A DNA stretch of 64,000 bases from Cutaneotrichosporon cavernicola (GCF_030864355.1 NC_083399.1:62001-126000); one strand, 5' to 3'. Numbered from the stretch's first letter, positions 33,201 through 43,974 are shown. Made by a program: numbers and translations. The notes: generated by a model from the sequence alone, not told the origin.

Positions 33201-34389
33201 ACCCTTCCGAAGAGCGCAAGTGCCGACTCTTTTGCAGGATGGCACGCTCTCGTGGCAGGCCAGATGGCCAGCGTCAAGGACGTGCTCGACCTCGTGCCGC
33301 CAGACATTGGCGTCAACCTCTGCCTTAAGTACACCCGTGCATTTGACGCCGCCCGCCTCGGCATTGAGACCAGCATCGAGGTCAACGCGTTTGTAGACAC
33401 CGTCTTACAGGTCGTGTATGACGCTGGGAGGGATACCCCAGGGAGGCGCTTCCTCTTCTCCTCGTTTGACCCGACTGTGTGCACTGCGCTGAACTGGAAG
33501 CAGCCAAATTGTGAGCCCGTTGTCTCTAGCTGCCTGCTTCTTTCCCCTGTACGTGCTAACTCCAGACGCTGTCATGTTTGTGTCCTACTGTGGCCTTGAC
33601 AGACACCAGGACGGCGGGGCAAAACTTGTCCCTGTTCCTTTCGGCTCGGAGCCCGACAACCGGTGTCTTAGCGTACGCGAGGCGGTTAACTTTGCCAAGC
33701 AGACCAATCTCCTCGGTGTCATCCTCGAGGCAACGACTCTGGCTGCTGTCCCGAGCCTCGTCGCCAGTGTCAAGGACGCAGGGTTGCTTCTGGCGGCCTT
33801 TGGCAATGACCAGGTTGTCGCTGGCCTGAGGCAAGGGAGCGGGGACGGCAGGACAGTGGACGCGTATTGTACGAATGGGTGAGTCACGGAGTGTGGCGGG
33901 GCTGTGGCATCGGACGGAGTGTGGCGGGACAGTGGCGTGCATCTCTGGTCGTGCATGGTCCAGAACAACGTCGCGTGGGAAGCCAACGCGCGCAAGAAGA
34001 CGGCAGTGCCGCCGAGGCAGTGCCGCCAAGGCATCTATTAGCGATTCGGAGCGGGTTCTTCTGCCTTGTGCGGTCGAGCCTTCAGCCACCGAGTTTATCG
34101 AGCGCGGTGTGAACGTTCGCGGTGACACGGCGCGCAGATTGTGGCGCCGTGGCGCCGAATGACGTTGCGGTGACCAGATCTGGGCCGGTACTGTGATCGT
34201 GGTTGTCGCACTACGCCGAGGCGCCCTCCGAGATGCGTCCGAGGATTGCGTGCCGCGAGATCGTGCCTCGCCTGCTCCACACACTACACGGCGCAGCGCA
34301 CGTTCCCACTTCCCACCGTCCCCACTTCCCACCGTCTTTACCAATGCCAGATCATCGCTGACAGCAGAATCATGACCCTCGTGATATAG
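30267..34389 (+). CDS. PHO81: Pho81-type SPX-ankyrin protein with inactive GDPD domain
   Basis: Exons 30267-30272 (only ATG AAG), 30305-30781, 30822-33510, 33566-33878 and 34368-34389; 1168 residues. The SPX domain starts KFGKSIVASQVAGWSEYYLN and includes the lysine-rich helix GFRKILKKWDKRSKS, which in this family binds inositol pyrophosphates. Ankyrin repeats cover about 405-630 (RGPLHLACINGCLKLVE to GWYAAWFGQVLILNFL). From about 900 on there is a glycerophosphodiesterase-like fold, but the catalytic HRG is absent and the metal/acid residues around the PVVYHD position read PVVYAG, so it should be dead. That favours Pho81, the CDK inhibitor that signals phosphate starvation, over the enzyme Gde1. 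The final 22-nt exon after a 489-nt intron is the least certain part. A further in-frame intron (31201-31263) is possible. Confidence 0.85.
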
Positions 34390-35080
34390 TTAGATTGAGA
34401 TGCATTGGTGATATGTACGTAGTGCGCTGACGTGAGGGTGTGACGAGCAAGGCAATTTGGTGGGACTGGGTGGTGGACTGGCATGTGGAGTGTTAATTGG
34501 AACCGGGAAAGTGCAGAACGTGGGGGGGAGAGAACAGCCGAGTTGTGGCGGGAAGCCTCCGCTGTCGGCGGGGCTTACGCCGTACGCCTATCGGCTTTGA
34601 GTTCTTGGCGTGCGGGGTGTTGTTTGCAAAGATCGGGAAGTAAAAGGCAATGGGGAATGTGGGCCAGATCTCGGCGTCGTTTGGCCTACAGCACAGCGGC
34701 TACAAGGTGGGTAATAAGATGAAGCGGGGTCAAATGTGTTCGGGTTCGGCGTTGTGCGGTGCGGTTGGTCATGTGGTCACGTCGTCATGACAGCTTGTTA
34801 GTTTGCACAGTTTGATGTTGCTGTACGCGTTTTGCCAACCCATTCCACGCTTTTGAATTCAGCTCCACTCGTCGGCAGGTCGACAGCACTATCCCCCTCA
34901 AGGCCCCCAACAAGCACGACAGTGTGATTGACTGTGCATTCCATTGTGAGTTAAAGAGAGAGTTAGGCCAGCGGCACCATTCTTATGTGCTCTGGGACTA
35001 TATCCCTTGACGCCCGTGACTCCTCCCACCCACCCACCCACCCACCCACCCAATCACTCTTCTATCCATCTAACATTTAG
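34390..35080. other. intergenic, nothing supported
   Basis: About 690 bases. No gene seen. CCCACCCA repeats at about 35027-35052 precede the next gene. Confidence 0.5.
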
Positions 35081-35548
35081 ATGGCAACCCACACCCAGAC
35101 CCACACCCACACCCACGACCAACTGCACCCGCACAACGCCGCGCATCCACCGCACCACCACGCCCCAAACGACCACGACCACGCCCACGCTCCAACCCAC
35201 CCCCAACCACCGATGGACGCTTCCAAGCTCAACCACACTCCCGCCCCCCTCCTCACTGAGACGCCGAGCTCTCCTCCCCTCCGCGACGCCAACGCAATGT
35301 TCTCCAACCCCTTTTCCGGCGAGAGCGCATATCTCGACAACGAGCCGCAGCACCCCACCGTCGCCGAGACGGGTAGTCTGAGTCGGCCGGGCCCGGGTCC
35401 GAGAGCGGGACAGCTCAAGAGGCGCGAGAGCGAGCCCATGCCCCAGAGGAGGATTATTCGGTTGGCCAGTTTCGGAGGAGAGGGGTTGGTGGCAAAGCCG
35501 GCGGGACCGTGTCCGGGCGAGATTGGGGAGGAGGAGGCTGTTGTGTAG
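35081..35548 (+). CDS. His-rich hypothetical protein
   Basis: One exon, 155 residues. The first 45 residues are extremely rich in His, Thr and Pro (MATHTQTHTHTHDQLHPHN), then SNPFSGESAYLDN, and a basic C-terminal part RRIIRLASFGGEGL. Codon choice is GC3-rich like the neighbouring genes and the start follows a pyrimidine-rich leader, which argues for a real gene. No domain, signal peptide or membrane segment. A His-rich stretch can bind transition metals, but that is only a suggestion. No family recognised; the opposite strand is also open over most of this length. Confidence 0.55.
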   Translation: MATHTQTHTHTHDQLHPHNAAHPPHHHAPNDHDHAHAPTHPQPPMDASKLNHTPAPLLTETPSSPPLRDANAMFSNPFSGESAYLDNEPQHPTVAETGSLSRPGPGPRAGQLKRRESEPMPQRRIIRLASFGGEGLVAKPAGPCPGEIGEEEAVV

Positions 35549-37369
35549 GAGAAGCACACGCCGACGCCGAAACCGCGCGAAATTCCGCTGCGGACTGTAG
35601 AGGACCAGACGACCGAGGACCGAGGACCAAGTTTATGAGCCTATGCACCGTGTATTTTGTTGCTTTAGTCTCTGAGTCTCTGAATGGGCTTGGGGGGAAG
35701 CGAGTAGTGGACGCTCGGACCGCCTAGATGGTCCGACGGCGTCGCTCAAGGCTCAAGACCTGTTCATCTGCCAGTTCAGCCGCTCTACGCTGCGGCACTG
35801 ATGCTGCAAGTACTAGTGGAGAGGTCATCCGCATGTGCCCGCTTGGTACCGTTCCGCAGACGCTAGAGCTTGCTCACTCATCACCTGGCGAGACATGGCG
35901 CGACAATCACGCCGTTTGCTTACACACCGGAAATATCCAGCCGCGGCAGTGTATTATTGGCCTAGATCAGCCTGGCCCATTCATGGATGGCTCCGATCAG
36001 ACTAGCAACACAACACTCGCCGTAAGAACCGCCGTAAGAACCGCAACGAACCAACTTGGCACACCCCGCGACCAGCCGGCCGAGCAAGACCGGCCGTCTG
36101 CGGGGCAGTGTAACAGTGTCGGCAGTGTAACAGTGTCCGGGCAGTGTAACAGTGGAACCCGTGATCTAGCTCATGTGGAGGCATTCCATGTTTGGCCGCT
36201 GGCCGCTAATCTTGGCCATCCGAGGCATCCTGGATGCCTCACAGTCATTTTGAGCAGCCTCGTTGCAAGGCGCAAGCGTCGCTTCTCCTCGGCAGCTCGG
36301 CCACTTGCGGGCTATGCCAAGGTGCATGTGGTACGAGGGGAGGCGTTTCAAGATGGCCAATGGCTGTGGCTGTGGGGAACTGGACAGTGTCGTCATGTAG
36401 CTGTGCCTGGATTCCAAGACGTAGCTGAGCCACGTAATCTTGTGGTAATAAGCTGTAATGGATCACGTGATCAAGCTGGGAAACAGAGGAAAGAGAGAGA
36501 GAGCGGGATCATATGAGATGGGGATGCCAAGAATGCAGCTGATGCAGGAAACCCGAGGTTCATCGTACAAAGGGCAAAATGATCGCTAGATTGAGCCTTG
36601 TTATATCCTGAACTCTGTTCATGCTCTGCTCTATTACTTTCTTCTTTTCTGTTACCCCGTTCCTATTTCTAACTAGTGGGCAAGCGGGGCCATACACACC
36701 AACCTCATCACAGCCCAATCCCCCCACCCACATGCACACTCATCCTGACAGTTAAGCTCTAGTTAAGCTCTACTTGCGCAATTCAGTGGGAACCCTTGCC
36801 AAGGTCGACGCCACTTGAGGAACTGAGGGGCGACCATTATCTCGAGTATGATGCACAGACGAAATGGCCCGGGATTAATAACAAGTAGTGATGGCAGGTC
36901 ATGAAATAGGTAATTAGGTGAGGTGGTAGAGAAGTTGTAATACCCTTTTTGGCTGTCCTCGCACCCTTTCCTTCATTTATGACCCTGATCTATCACTCTT
37001 GAGCCGCACCACCCGCTTTTACCCTCGGCGCCATAATTTACCTTGGTTGCCTGCCTTCCCCCCCCCCTCCCCCTTTCTCGGTTCCTCCCCTCTTTGCCTC
37101 GTTGCTACCTCGTTTGGTCTCTCATCCCCCTCGTTCCCCATCCATCTCCTCCCTCTCATCATTGCCGCCAACATCTAGACCAACTGTACATTATACTCTT
37201 TACACTTCAATCAACGTATCTTGCTCAATCCTCAATCTAGATCACATACACCTCCTCAAACACACAAATCAACTCCTCACTCCTCCCAAAACACATACAA
37301 CTCCCCCCACACAACCCTTCCCTCCCCTCCCCCACCCTCCGCCGACGCCCTTCCCCCGGCATCTTCGCC
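35549..37369. other. intergenic, 1.8 kb
   Basis: No supported gene. A 262-codon open frame (35728-36516) has no domain or biased codon use. From 36960 the sequence becomes strongly pyrimidine-rich, as expected for the promoter and 5' UTR of the next gene. Confidence 0.5.
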
Positions 37370-39227
37370 ATGTCGGCTGGCAACTCCGGCCTCCGTCGGC
37401 GCAAGCCCGCCGTCCGTGCCAAACCCTACGGTGTCCTTCACCCTCGTCAGAGCCCTGGCGCCAGTGAATCGGGCGGCGGCGGCGGAACGACTGAAGCTCC
37501 ACCGCCGACATCAGAGGCGCCACCACCGGCAACGTCCGAACCCCCTCGTAAGTCGCATCCCCAGTCTTGTAGCCGCAGCGCGCGGAAAGATTCCCACTTA
37601 CGCATCTCTTTCTTTGCGTGGTCCTGACAGCCGCCTCAACCCCACCGCCATCCACTCCTACCACTACTCCGGACCCTCCCCCTTCCTCCAACCCTCCTCC
37701 CGCGACTTCGAACCCCCCAGCCTCCACCACCGCCGAACCGCCCACTACCGAGCAGCCGCCGCCCACGACTGTCCAGCCCCCGACGTCCGACCCCCCTCCC
37801 CCTACCTCCCAGGCCCCGCCTACTACTCAAGCTCCTCCCACCACCGCCGCTCCGCCTACGAATCCTGCCCCTGGCACCACGGCCAACCCCGACCCTACCC
37901 AGAACCCTGGGTCCTCTAATAATGGTGGTACTACCGTCCAGTCTACACTTGTTGTGACGGTTGACCCGACCCCGTCGGCGGTCCTGCCTGGTGAAACCGT
38001 CACCAACGCTCCGTGAGTACACTGCATATCCTTGGCCTGGCAACGTCAATTTTCAAATCTCCCTTGGCGGAGTTGCAATCCCGCTGTCACGCCCCTCAGC
38101 TAAATTGGCACCTGCCGAGGCACACTCCTTGATTTCCTCCCTGCCCTGTATATGGCTGGTTTGCTAACGCGCTCCTCAGTCCGCCGCAGCAGTCCACGTC
38201 CACGGTCATTGTTCCTGGGCCCGATCAGACGCAGCCGCAGCAGTCGACGCGCATAACCTGGGTATCAGACCCGAACCCTCCGGGCTTGCTTACGAGCGCA
38301 CCCGAAACGACTGCGACATCGGCAGTGAAGATTACCACCACAGATTCCAAGGGCAACGTCTACACGACAATCCCCGCGTCCTTCACCTCGACAGGTGTTG
38401 TCACTTCGGGCGGCGCCGTGTTCACGGTCACACGTGTTGTACACAACCCGTCAGGCGCCCTAGATGCTGGTTCGTTGTCAGGCGGGTCGTCTTCCTTCTT
38501 CAACAACAAGGGCGCGGTTGCGGGCGTGTTCGTCATTGTTGGTCTTGCGGTCGTAACTATCCTTGCGGCACTCGGATTCATCTTCTTCCGGAAACGCCGT
38601 CGTCAGCGTCTCGACCGCGAGGTAACCGCTGCTGCTGTCGCTGCTTCGGCCGCGGCGGGTCGCTCCCCGCTGGACGAGGAAGGTGACATTGCGTCGTCCC
38701 ACCCGACGTCCGAGTCGTACCCCTCGACCATGTCTGCGCCAATGCAGCAGTACAACACGTACGCGACCACCTACGGCAACGGTGGCGGTTATGACCCATT
38801 CGCGCTCCAGAGCGACGGTGGTGCCCATGCGACTGGAGCCGTGGGCGGTGCTGCCGGTGCTGCTGCCGGTGCTGCTGCGTACGGCGCGTATGCGACCGAC
38901 TTCTCGGATGGCCGTTACCACGACGCTCCAGACGGCCGGTACGGCGATGACGGACCGTTCCACGACGCAAACGAGTATGTCAGCGACGGCCAACACCATG
39001 GCTACGACGGCATGGAACAGGGCGCCCAGGGCTATTACTACGACCCTTACTATGACGAGGACGTTACAGGCGGCCATGGCAATCAGCCGTACCCACAGCA
39101 CAACTACAACGAGGACCTGTACGGCACGTACTCTGGCGGCGAAGAGAGCATCGGCACTCCGACCCACGAACGTACCGACCCTTTACACGTTGCGAACCCG
39201 ACCCACCCTCCGCCGCCGAGGCAGTGA
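37370..39227 (+). CDS. single-pass Pro/Thr-rich membrane protein
   Basis: Exons 37370-37547, 37631-38012 and 38180-39227; 535 residues, introns 83 and 167 nt. Residues ~40-190 are Pro/Thr/Ser-rich with repeated PPTT and TTxAPP motifs and are likely O-glycosylated. A Thr-rich domain follows (TTTDSKGNVYTTIPASFTST). One transmembrane helix, about 297-318 (GVFVIVGLAVVTILAALGFI), leads to the basic anchor FFRKRRRQR and a ~210-residue cytosolic tail rich in Gly, Tyr, Asp and Ala. There is no obvious N-terminal signal peptide; the protein begins MSAGNSGLRRRKP. The layout is like fungal cell-wall stress sensors or Mid2-type proteins but without a recognisable sensor domain. Function unknown. Confidence 0.8.
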
Positions 39228-40117
39228 GCGAGCTGCGCTCTCTCGCGGCCAGAATGAACCGTAACGGCAGCGGCCAGACCCGATGTCACTAATTCGCACG
39301 CACGGACACTGTTCTAAAGCCAAAACATAGCGCACCCTTGGCGCCTGATCTCCCTCCCTCCCCACCCCCGGTCTGCTGGCGCCGGCACCAACCAAAGACT
39401 CTCAGCCTCGGATTCCAAACACGCCGGACGCTGCTGTTCACACTCGGTCTCGCCTCGCTCTTCCTCATTCTGTATAGACACACTCATTCATTCACTCATT
39501 CGTACTCGTCGGCATGCAATTGCGATAGCGATTGTGAAACAGGGGCGGGGGTTGCCGGTGTGGTATGGTTGGCATACCAAGCAGTCAACTTGTGTGCGCA
39601 GGCAGTTTGAACTGTGACTCTAATCCTCGTTGAGCCCAAACCCACCAACAGCCATCTTGCCATGTCGCAAGTTTGGACTAGATCTGACCAGTACGGCCCC
39701 AACTCGGGTCAATCTGCGGGCATGCGCCTTGACCATGGGCGAGACTTGTGACTGACAGGCAAGTCGCCGCGCGCCATCTCGTCGCGAACATTGACCCTCG
39801 GACAACGCCGTCAACCGTCAATCGATGCCAAATTCCTATTCACGTCTATCCAAGACACCCCACGCCACCATTGACTTTGTGCGAGATCTAATCGGCCATC
39901 CCCAACGCGACTCGAACCAAGGCCTTCATAACCCCCTCGTTTGTCCTTTCCCCGTCAACAACGACTACTGCTGCCACCTCCTCCCACCTACCACTACCAC
40001 CTACCCCCTCCCACCAGCCACCTACCACCTACCACCTACCTCCTCCCACTACCACCTACCTCTGCCACCTACCACCACCTACCCCCTCCCACACCACCTC
40101 CCCCTCCCACACCCAAG
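39228..40117. other. intergenic with CCACCTA-type repeats
   Basis: No gene supported. From about 39975 to 40110 the sequence is an imperfect array of CCACCTA/CTACCAC units, which directly precedes the tiny-cysteine gene at 40118. Confidence 0.6.
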
Positions 40118-40323
40118 ATGCCCTGTACTGGCGACGAGCACGGTTCCAACGCTGGCAGTGAGGGTCCCCATCCCCCTTCCTACATAGCGCGCTAACAGAG
40201 ACTCCCCCATCCCCCTTCCTACATAGCGCACTGACACCAGGCTTCTGCCTCTGGAGATTTACGAGGGTTTGGACGTGCGTATTCTGTGGTCGCGTGCCGC
40301 CGGACAAGTGGAACGAGGCCTGA
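40118..40323 (+). CDS. tiny cysteine protein, family member 6 (distal copy)
   Basis: Exon 1 40118-40157 (40 nt), intron 40158-40240 (83 nt, GTGAGG donor, CTGAC branch, CCAG end), exon 2 40241-40323; 40 residues. Exon 1 gives MPCTGDEHGSNAG. Exon 2 gives SFC, nine residues ending VWT, then CVFCGRVPPDKWNEA. It has the same phase-1 intron position and the same C-x-G-D ... C ... CxxC pattern as the minus-strand array 34 kb away, and is closest to member 4. The intron contains a direct duplication of about 40 nt. No targeting signal. Function unknown. Confidence 0.65.
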
Positions 40324-40352
40324 TGGAGGGCCGAAGGGAGAGGGGGGTCGCT

Positions 40353-40421
40353 ATTAGACGGAGGTGCTGTATGAACAAGTGAGATATTAGACGGAGGTGC
40401 AGTTGTATGAACAAGTGAGAT
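40353..40421. repeat. tandem duplication, 33/36 bp
   Basis: Two copies of a unit starting ATTAGACGGAGGTGC and ending GTATGAACAAGTGAGAT, just after the tiny-cysteine gene. Confidence 0.85.
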
Positions 40422-40748
40422 ACGGTTGGGACAATATACTGACCTTTGGCAACGCGTCGAACCGGGCGGTATGGAATGGATGGCTGGCACGGACTCGTCA
40501 GTGAAGAGTGAAAACAAACATGTCCTGCAGCCATGTGTTGTACATGTGCTTTCCAAATCCGTTCGGTCCACGTCCAACACCATACCGATTCCCACCGCGA
40601 GGCTTCCCAGGCCGCCCCCAGTCCGCTCCCATTCAACCCCTCCAGCCCATATTCTGTAATGTAGCATAGCGCCGGTACCTCCCGAACGGAACGGCCTCTC
40701 TGTCCTCAGGTACTGTCACCCGTGTTTCCCATCCCCTCTTGACGAGCT

Positions 40749-40895
40749 GGTGACGACGACGGCAAGAACTACGACCGTAAGTACACGCTTGGATGCTCAT
40801 AGTAGAATAGCTTGGCGTGGGATAAGGATGACTGCACCCACTACTGTGTTTTCTGCCAGGAGACATATGTTGTAAGTGACCTAGCGGGAATGTGA
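40749..40895 (+). pseudogene. decayed tiny cysteine gene, member 7
   Basis: GDDDGKNYD followed by a GTAAGT donor, then about 40 bases on WDKDDCTHYCVFCQETYV and a stop. This looks like the two halves of a family member. However, the frame of the first half has a TGA just upstream and no ATG. The cysteine expected after the intron reads AGC (Ser). The available acceptors do not restore the phase-1 join. A second possible donor (GTAAGT at 40872) could extend it. I read it as a relic, but an unrecognised exon arrangement is possible. Confidence 0.35.
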
Positions 40896-41855
40896 GAATT
40901 GTGCTTTTTCCGTGGTCTTAGGGGTTACCTTCCGTCCCATCGAAGCGTGGAGCGCTACTCCACCGCCACCTGGGACGCCTTAAGTCTCCGAGATCATGGA
41001 CGAGATGATAATCCTCCGGATCGTCCTTCAGTCTAGCAAGAGCAACATCGCCGCGCTCTCGCGGCTTCCCAGCGGTAGGCTGGACCGACTGGACAGAGAG
41101 ATCTAAGCCACCGCCGACGTGGTGCGCTACAGCCACGACGATGACGCCGTCAGCGACACGGACAAGTCGAGCGCAACTTGCATCTTCTCTCACTCGGGAT
41201 CGGTGTATCCACTTTGTTTTGTGCCTCTGTCCACCTCCACTTTCGGTTGTTTTCAGTAGTTTTGAATGATGCGACACGCCCGATAGCCAACTGTAATCCT
41301 CGGCCATCCGATGTAGACGCCAGACTTCCAGATGCCGTGTAATAGAAGATAGTAATGTATTGAGATCATGCATTTGAGGTGCATAAATGTGAAATGTCTG
41401 CGTCTATGCGTCTGATGCGTTCCCTTTGTCCGGATGTTTGGAGTGGGTGGCGTGGATGGAGGGCCCCCGAAGGAAGGTGACAACCCTTCAGACTTCCATG
41501 GTCTCGTAAGCTATCTCTCTTTCCTTCTTCTCTTCTTCTTCTTCATCATCACCTCTTGTCCTCATCCTCCCTCGTGCTTGAAACCGATCATCCCTCTCGA
41601 GCCCTCTACAGTCTCTACCGAAACCTGCAGCAGCAAACAGCCATCCACTTCCACACCGGAAGCAAGGACCTCGTTGCCGCCTTACTCCCTTCTTTCAACT
41701 CCACCTTCCCATTTTCCAGTTACCTTCCTCTGGGTGAGTCATCACACCTTCCTACAACTCCTCCATCACTACAAGTGCTGACTGCAGTCCCCTCCTTCTT
41801 CTTATTTCCCTTTCACCCTACTCATTCAGCACCATATACACCTCTGTTCCAGGTG
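40896..41855. other. intergenic and leader of the zinc-finger gene
   Basis: No supported gene in about 960 bases. A strong intron (41734-41787: GTGAGT donor, GCTGAC branch, GCAG end) lies upstream of the next start and may be a 5' UTR intron. Confidence 0.5.
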
Positions 41856-42950
41856 ATGTTGTCCTCCTCCCCGTCGGCACCTCCCCCCATCACCGACTCT
41901 GAACCGGACTATAGCCCTGACACACCATCCCTGGCCAAGCGAACGGGCAGCAACCTGAAGCAAGCTACCGGGACCAAGACCACCACCGAACCCTCCGGCG
42001 CTTCCGGCTCTGGCACCGCCTCAAGCCCAGGATTGCTCTCCCGTCCAGCCAAACGCCCACGTCCCGACGCGAAGCAAGAGAAAAGGCGGGCCCGGAAGAA
42101 GAAGCTCCTTCCCAGACCTTGCAAGACGTGCGACAAAAAGGAGGATGTCAATTGGTCCGTTAGCGGACCAGGCGGTTGTGTCCTGTGCCACAACTGCGTA
42201 CGTACTTGCTTCAAGGAGTTGAGAGGAGCTGACGATGAGCGGATGAGCTGGCATGCCGCAAAGCTACGGGGTTGTAGCGAGGCGATTTGGTTGCGACTTC
42301 GCACTGAGCGGATGAGCCTTGGTAGACCCACTTCCCAGTCACGATACAGGGCCGAACGACAGAAGCCTAAGCCTACACCTTCACCTTCATCTTTACCTTC
42401 CCGCCGTTATTTGCAGGTGAACAACAGAACCGATGAGACGGAGGAAGAGGCAGAAGAAGAGGAGGAAGAGAAGGAGGAGGCTGAAGCCGACGTACCCGAC
42501 GTCCAGTCCGACATCAAGCCAACGGCCGCGCAGCTAGCTGGAGCTACCCATTCTCGGCCACGGCACAAGACGGTAACCTCTACAAGAGCACGTGGGCCCA
42601 GCACTTGCCCCGTCGACACCTGCCCTTCAACTTGCGTGTTTGCTAGATGGCACGCAGGTTGGACCACAACAATGCGGCTTCTTCCTCACATGGCAGCCCA
42701 TCCCGCCCGGGAGGTACGTCATGAACTGCACGACCACCTGATGCAGCACTGGAACAGTCTCCGTGCACTTCCCTGTTCGTGCAGTGCTGCCCTGGAGCGA
42801 CCCCGCCTCAAGCTCGATACCGTCCTCGGGTTCTCTACCGCGATTCTGGCCATACCTGCTCCGATTCCACACCTCACAGACGCCCTCATCTTTCAAATGA
42901 CCCAGGCGAGCGACATGATTAAGACCACCTTTTCCACCCTACACGCCTAA
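41856..42950 (+). CDS. GATA-like zinc-finger protein
   Basis: From the ATG at 41856 the open frame has 364 residues. The finger is CKTC, then W, then GPGGCVLCHNC, which matches the outline of a GATA finger (C-x2-C ... W ... GPxGxxLCxxC) but with an altered loop. Upstream is a basic stretch (KRPRPDAKQEKRRARKKK), and downstream an acidic run of Glu followed by a Cys-containing C-terminal part. Two stop-free in-frame introns are likely: 42198-42239 (GTACGT, CTGAC, GAG), right after the last zinc cysteine, and possibly one of 33 nt starting GTACGTCATG near 42716. With both removed it would be about 339 residues. Probably a nuclear regulator; target unknown. 5' exons may exist. Confidence 0.65.
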   Translation: MLSSSPSAPPPITDSEPDYSPDTPSLAKRTGSNLKQATGTKTTTEPSGASGSGTASSPGLLSRPAKRPRPDAKQEKRRARKKKLLPRPCKTCDKKEDVNWSVSGPGGCVLCHNCVRTCFKELRGADDERMSWHAAKLRGCSEAIWLRLRTERMSLGRPTSQSRYRAERQKPKPTPSPSSLPSRRYLQVNNRTDETEEEAEEEEEEKEEAEADVPDVQSDIKPTAAQLAGATHSRPRHKTVTSTRARGPSTCPVDTCPSTCVFARWHAGWTTTMRLLPHMAAHPAREVRHELHDHLMQHWNSLRALPCSCSAALERPRLKLDTVLGFSTAILAIPAPIPHLTDALIFQMTQASDMIKTTFSTLHA

Positions 42951-43974
42951 CTGTTATTCTAGGTTATATTTGTAGTGTTTGGCGCACTTGTAATTCGTTC
43001 GGTGCTGTTGCTGCCATGAGTCGACAGTCATTAACTTTCCTCACTCGCCACTCTAAAACACGTTTACTTAACTCACGCACTCTAAAAAACGTTTACTTAA
43101 CTCCTACGACGAGCGGGGTATGGGTGTGCGCCAGATCAGTCTGCGAAGCCTACAGTCGAGGGATCAGAGGTGATGAGAGGCGTGGCGTGCATGTGTCAGC
43201 CGTGGAAAGCAAGGAAGGTGGCGTAGTTGTGACAGGAAGTATGCACGCGCATACAAAAAGTATCGGCCTTTTTCATCCCATCCTTCATCTCACCACTTTC
43301 TTCATATTCTTTTGCTTCACGATATTTCAGTCATCAACCTCACCTCATCCCTTCCTCTCATTTCCTCCTGACTACCGCCGTACAACCCCCTCCTTTCCCG
43401 TTCGCATTCACCCTTCCCCACCGCGCACAGACGACCGCTTAGCATAACTAAACCCTTCTTCGAGGTCAGTGCTCACTCGTTCAAGTACAGTAGACGAGTT
43501 AGGGGTTAGGGGGTCTGTATGGTGCCTGCACGACTTCTGTAATGGCAGTCGCGGTTATGTTAGATGTTGAATCTATGTATCCGTGTACGATGTCCACTTT
43601 GCCAGGACATGCCATCTAGCACAGCTAACCATGTAGTCGAGTTGCATGGTACTCATCTCAAGGAGTAACCGAAGCTCTCCTCATGGTCTTGGTGGTGACC
43701 TTGGCATATTTAGAGTTGTTTATAATCATGATTCTAATCCCACCACAAGGCCACTGCGTATCGCAGCAAAGAAATTGCGCTCGACTTTGAGAGCGCCACA
43801 CGAATCCTACGTCAGACCCGTCAGACGGTGGAGGCCACGCGGTTTTGGTTCCGTTTTGAACAGGCATCGAAAAGTTGTCCATTGGAATCCTGGATGGTAA
43901 TCCACCTCGGGGCAGCCAACATTTGGTCGACATCCTTCAAGCCTCGTCCGCCAGCACCCATCCCATTCGACACG
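42951..43974. other. intergenic, with short repeats
   Basis: No gene supported. A 28-bp unit (CACTCTAAAA..CGTTTACTTAACTC) is duplicated at 43049-43105, and TTAGGGGTTAGGGGG occurs at 43499-43513. Confidence 0.55.

Noticed and set aside
35728..36516. 262-codon plus-strand frame
   Set aside because: Mixed composition, poor codon bias and no recognisable feature; probably chance.
39895..39940. Another GGTTCGAGTC-like B-box on the minus strand
   Set aside because: No tRNA body upstream; the flanking sequence is CCACCTA repeats.
40918..41373. 151-codon minus-strand frame
   Set aside because: No family features; start and codon use unconvincing.
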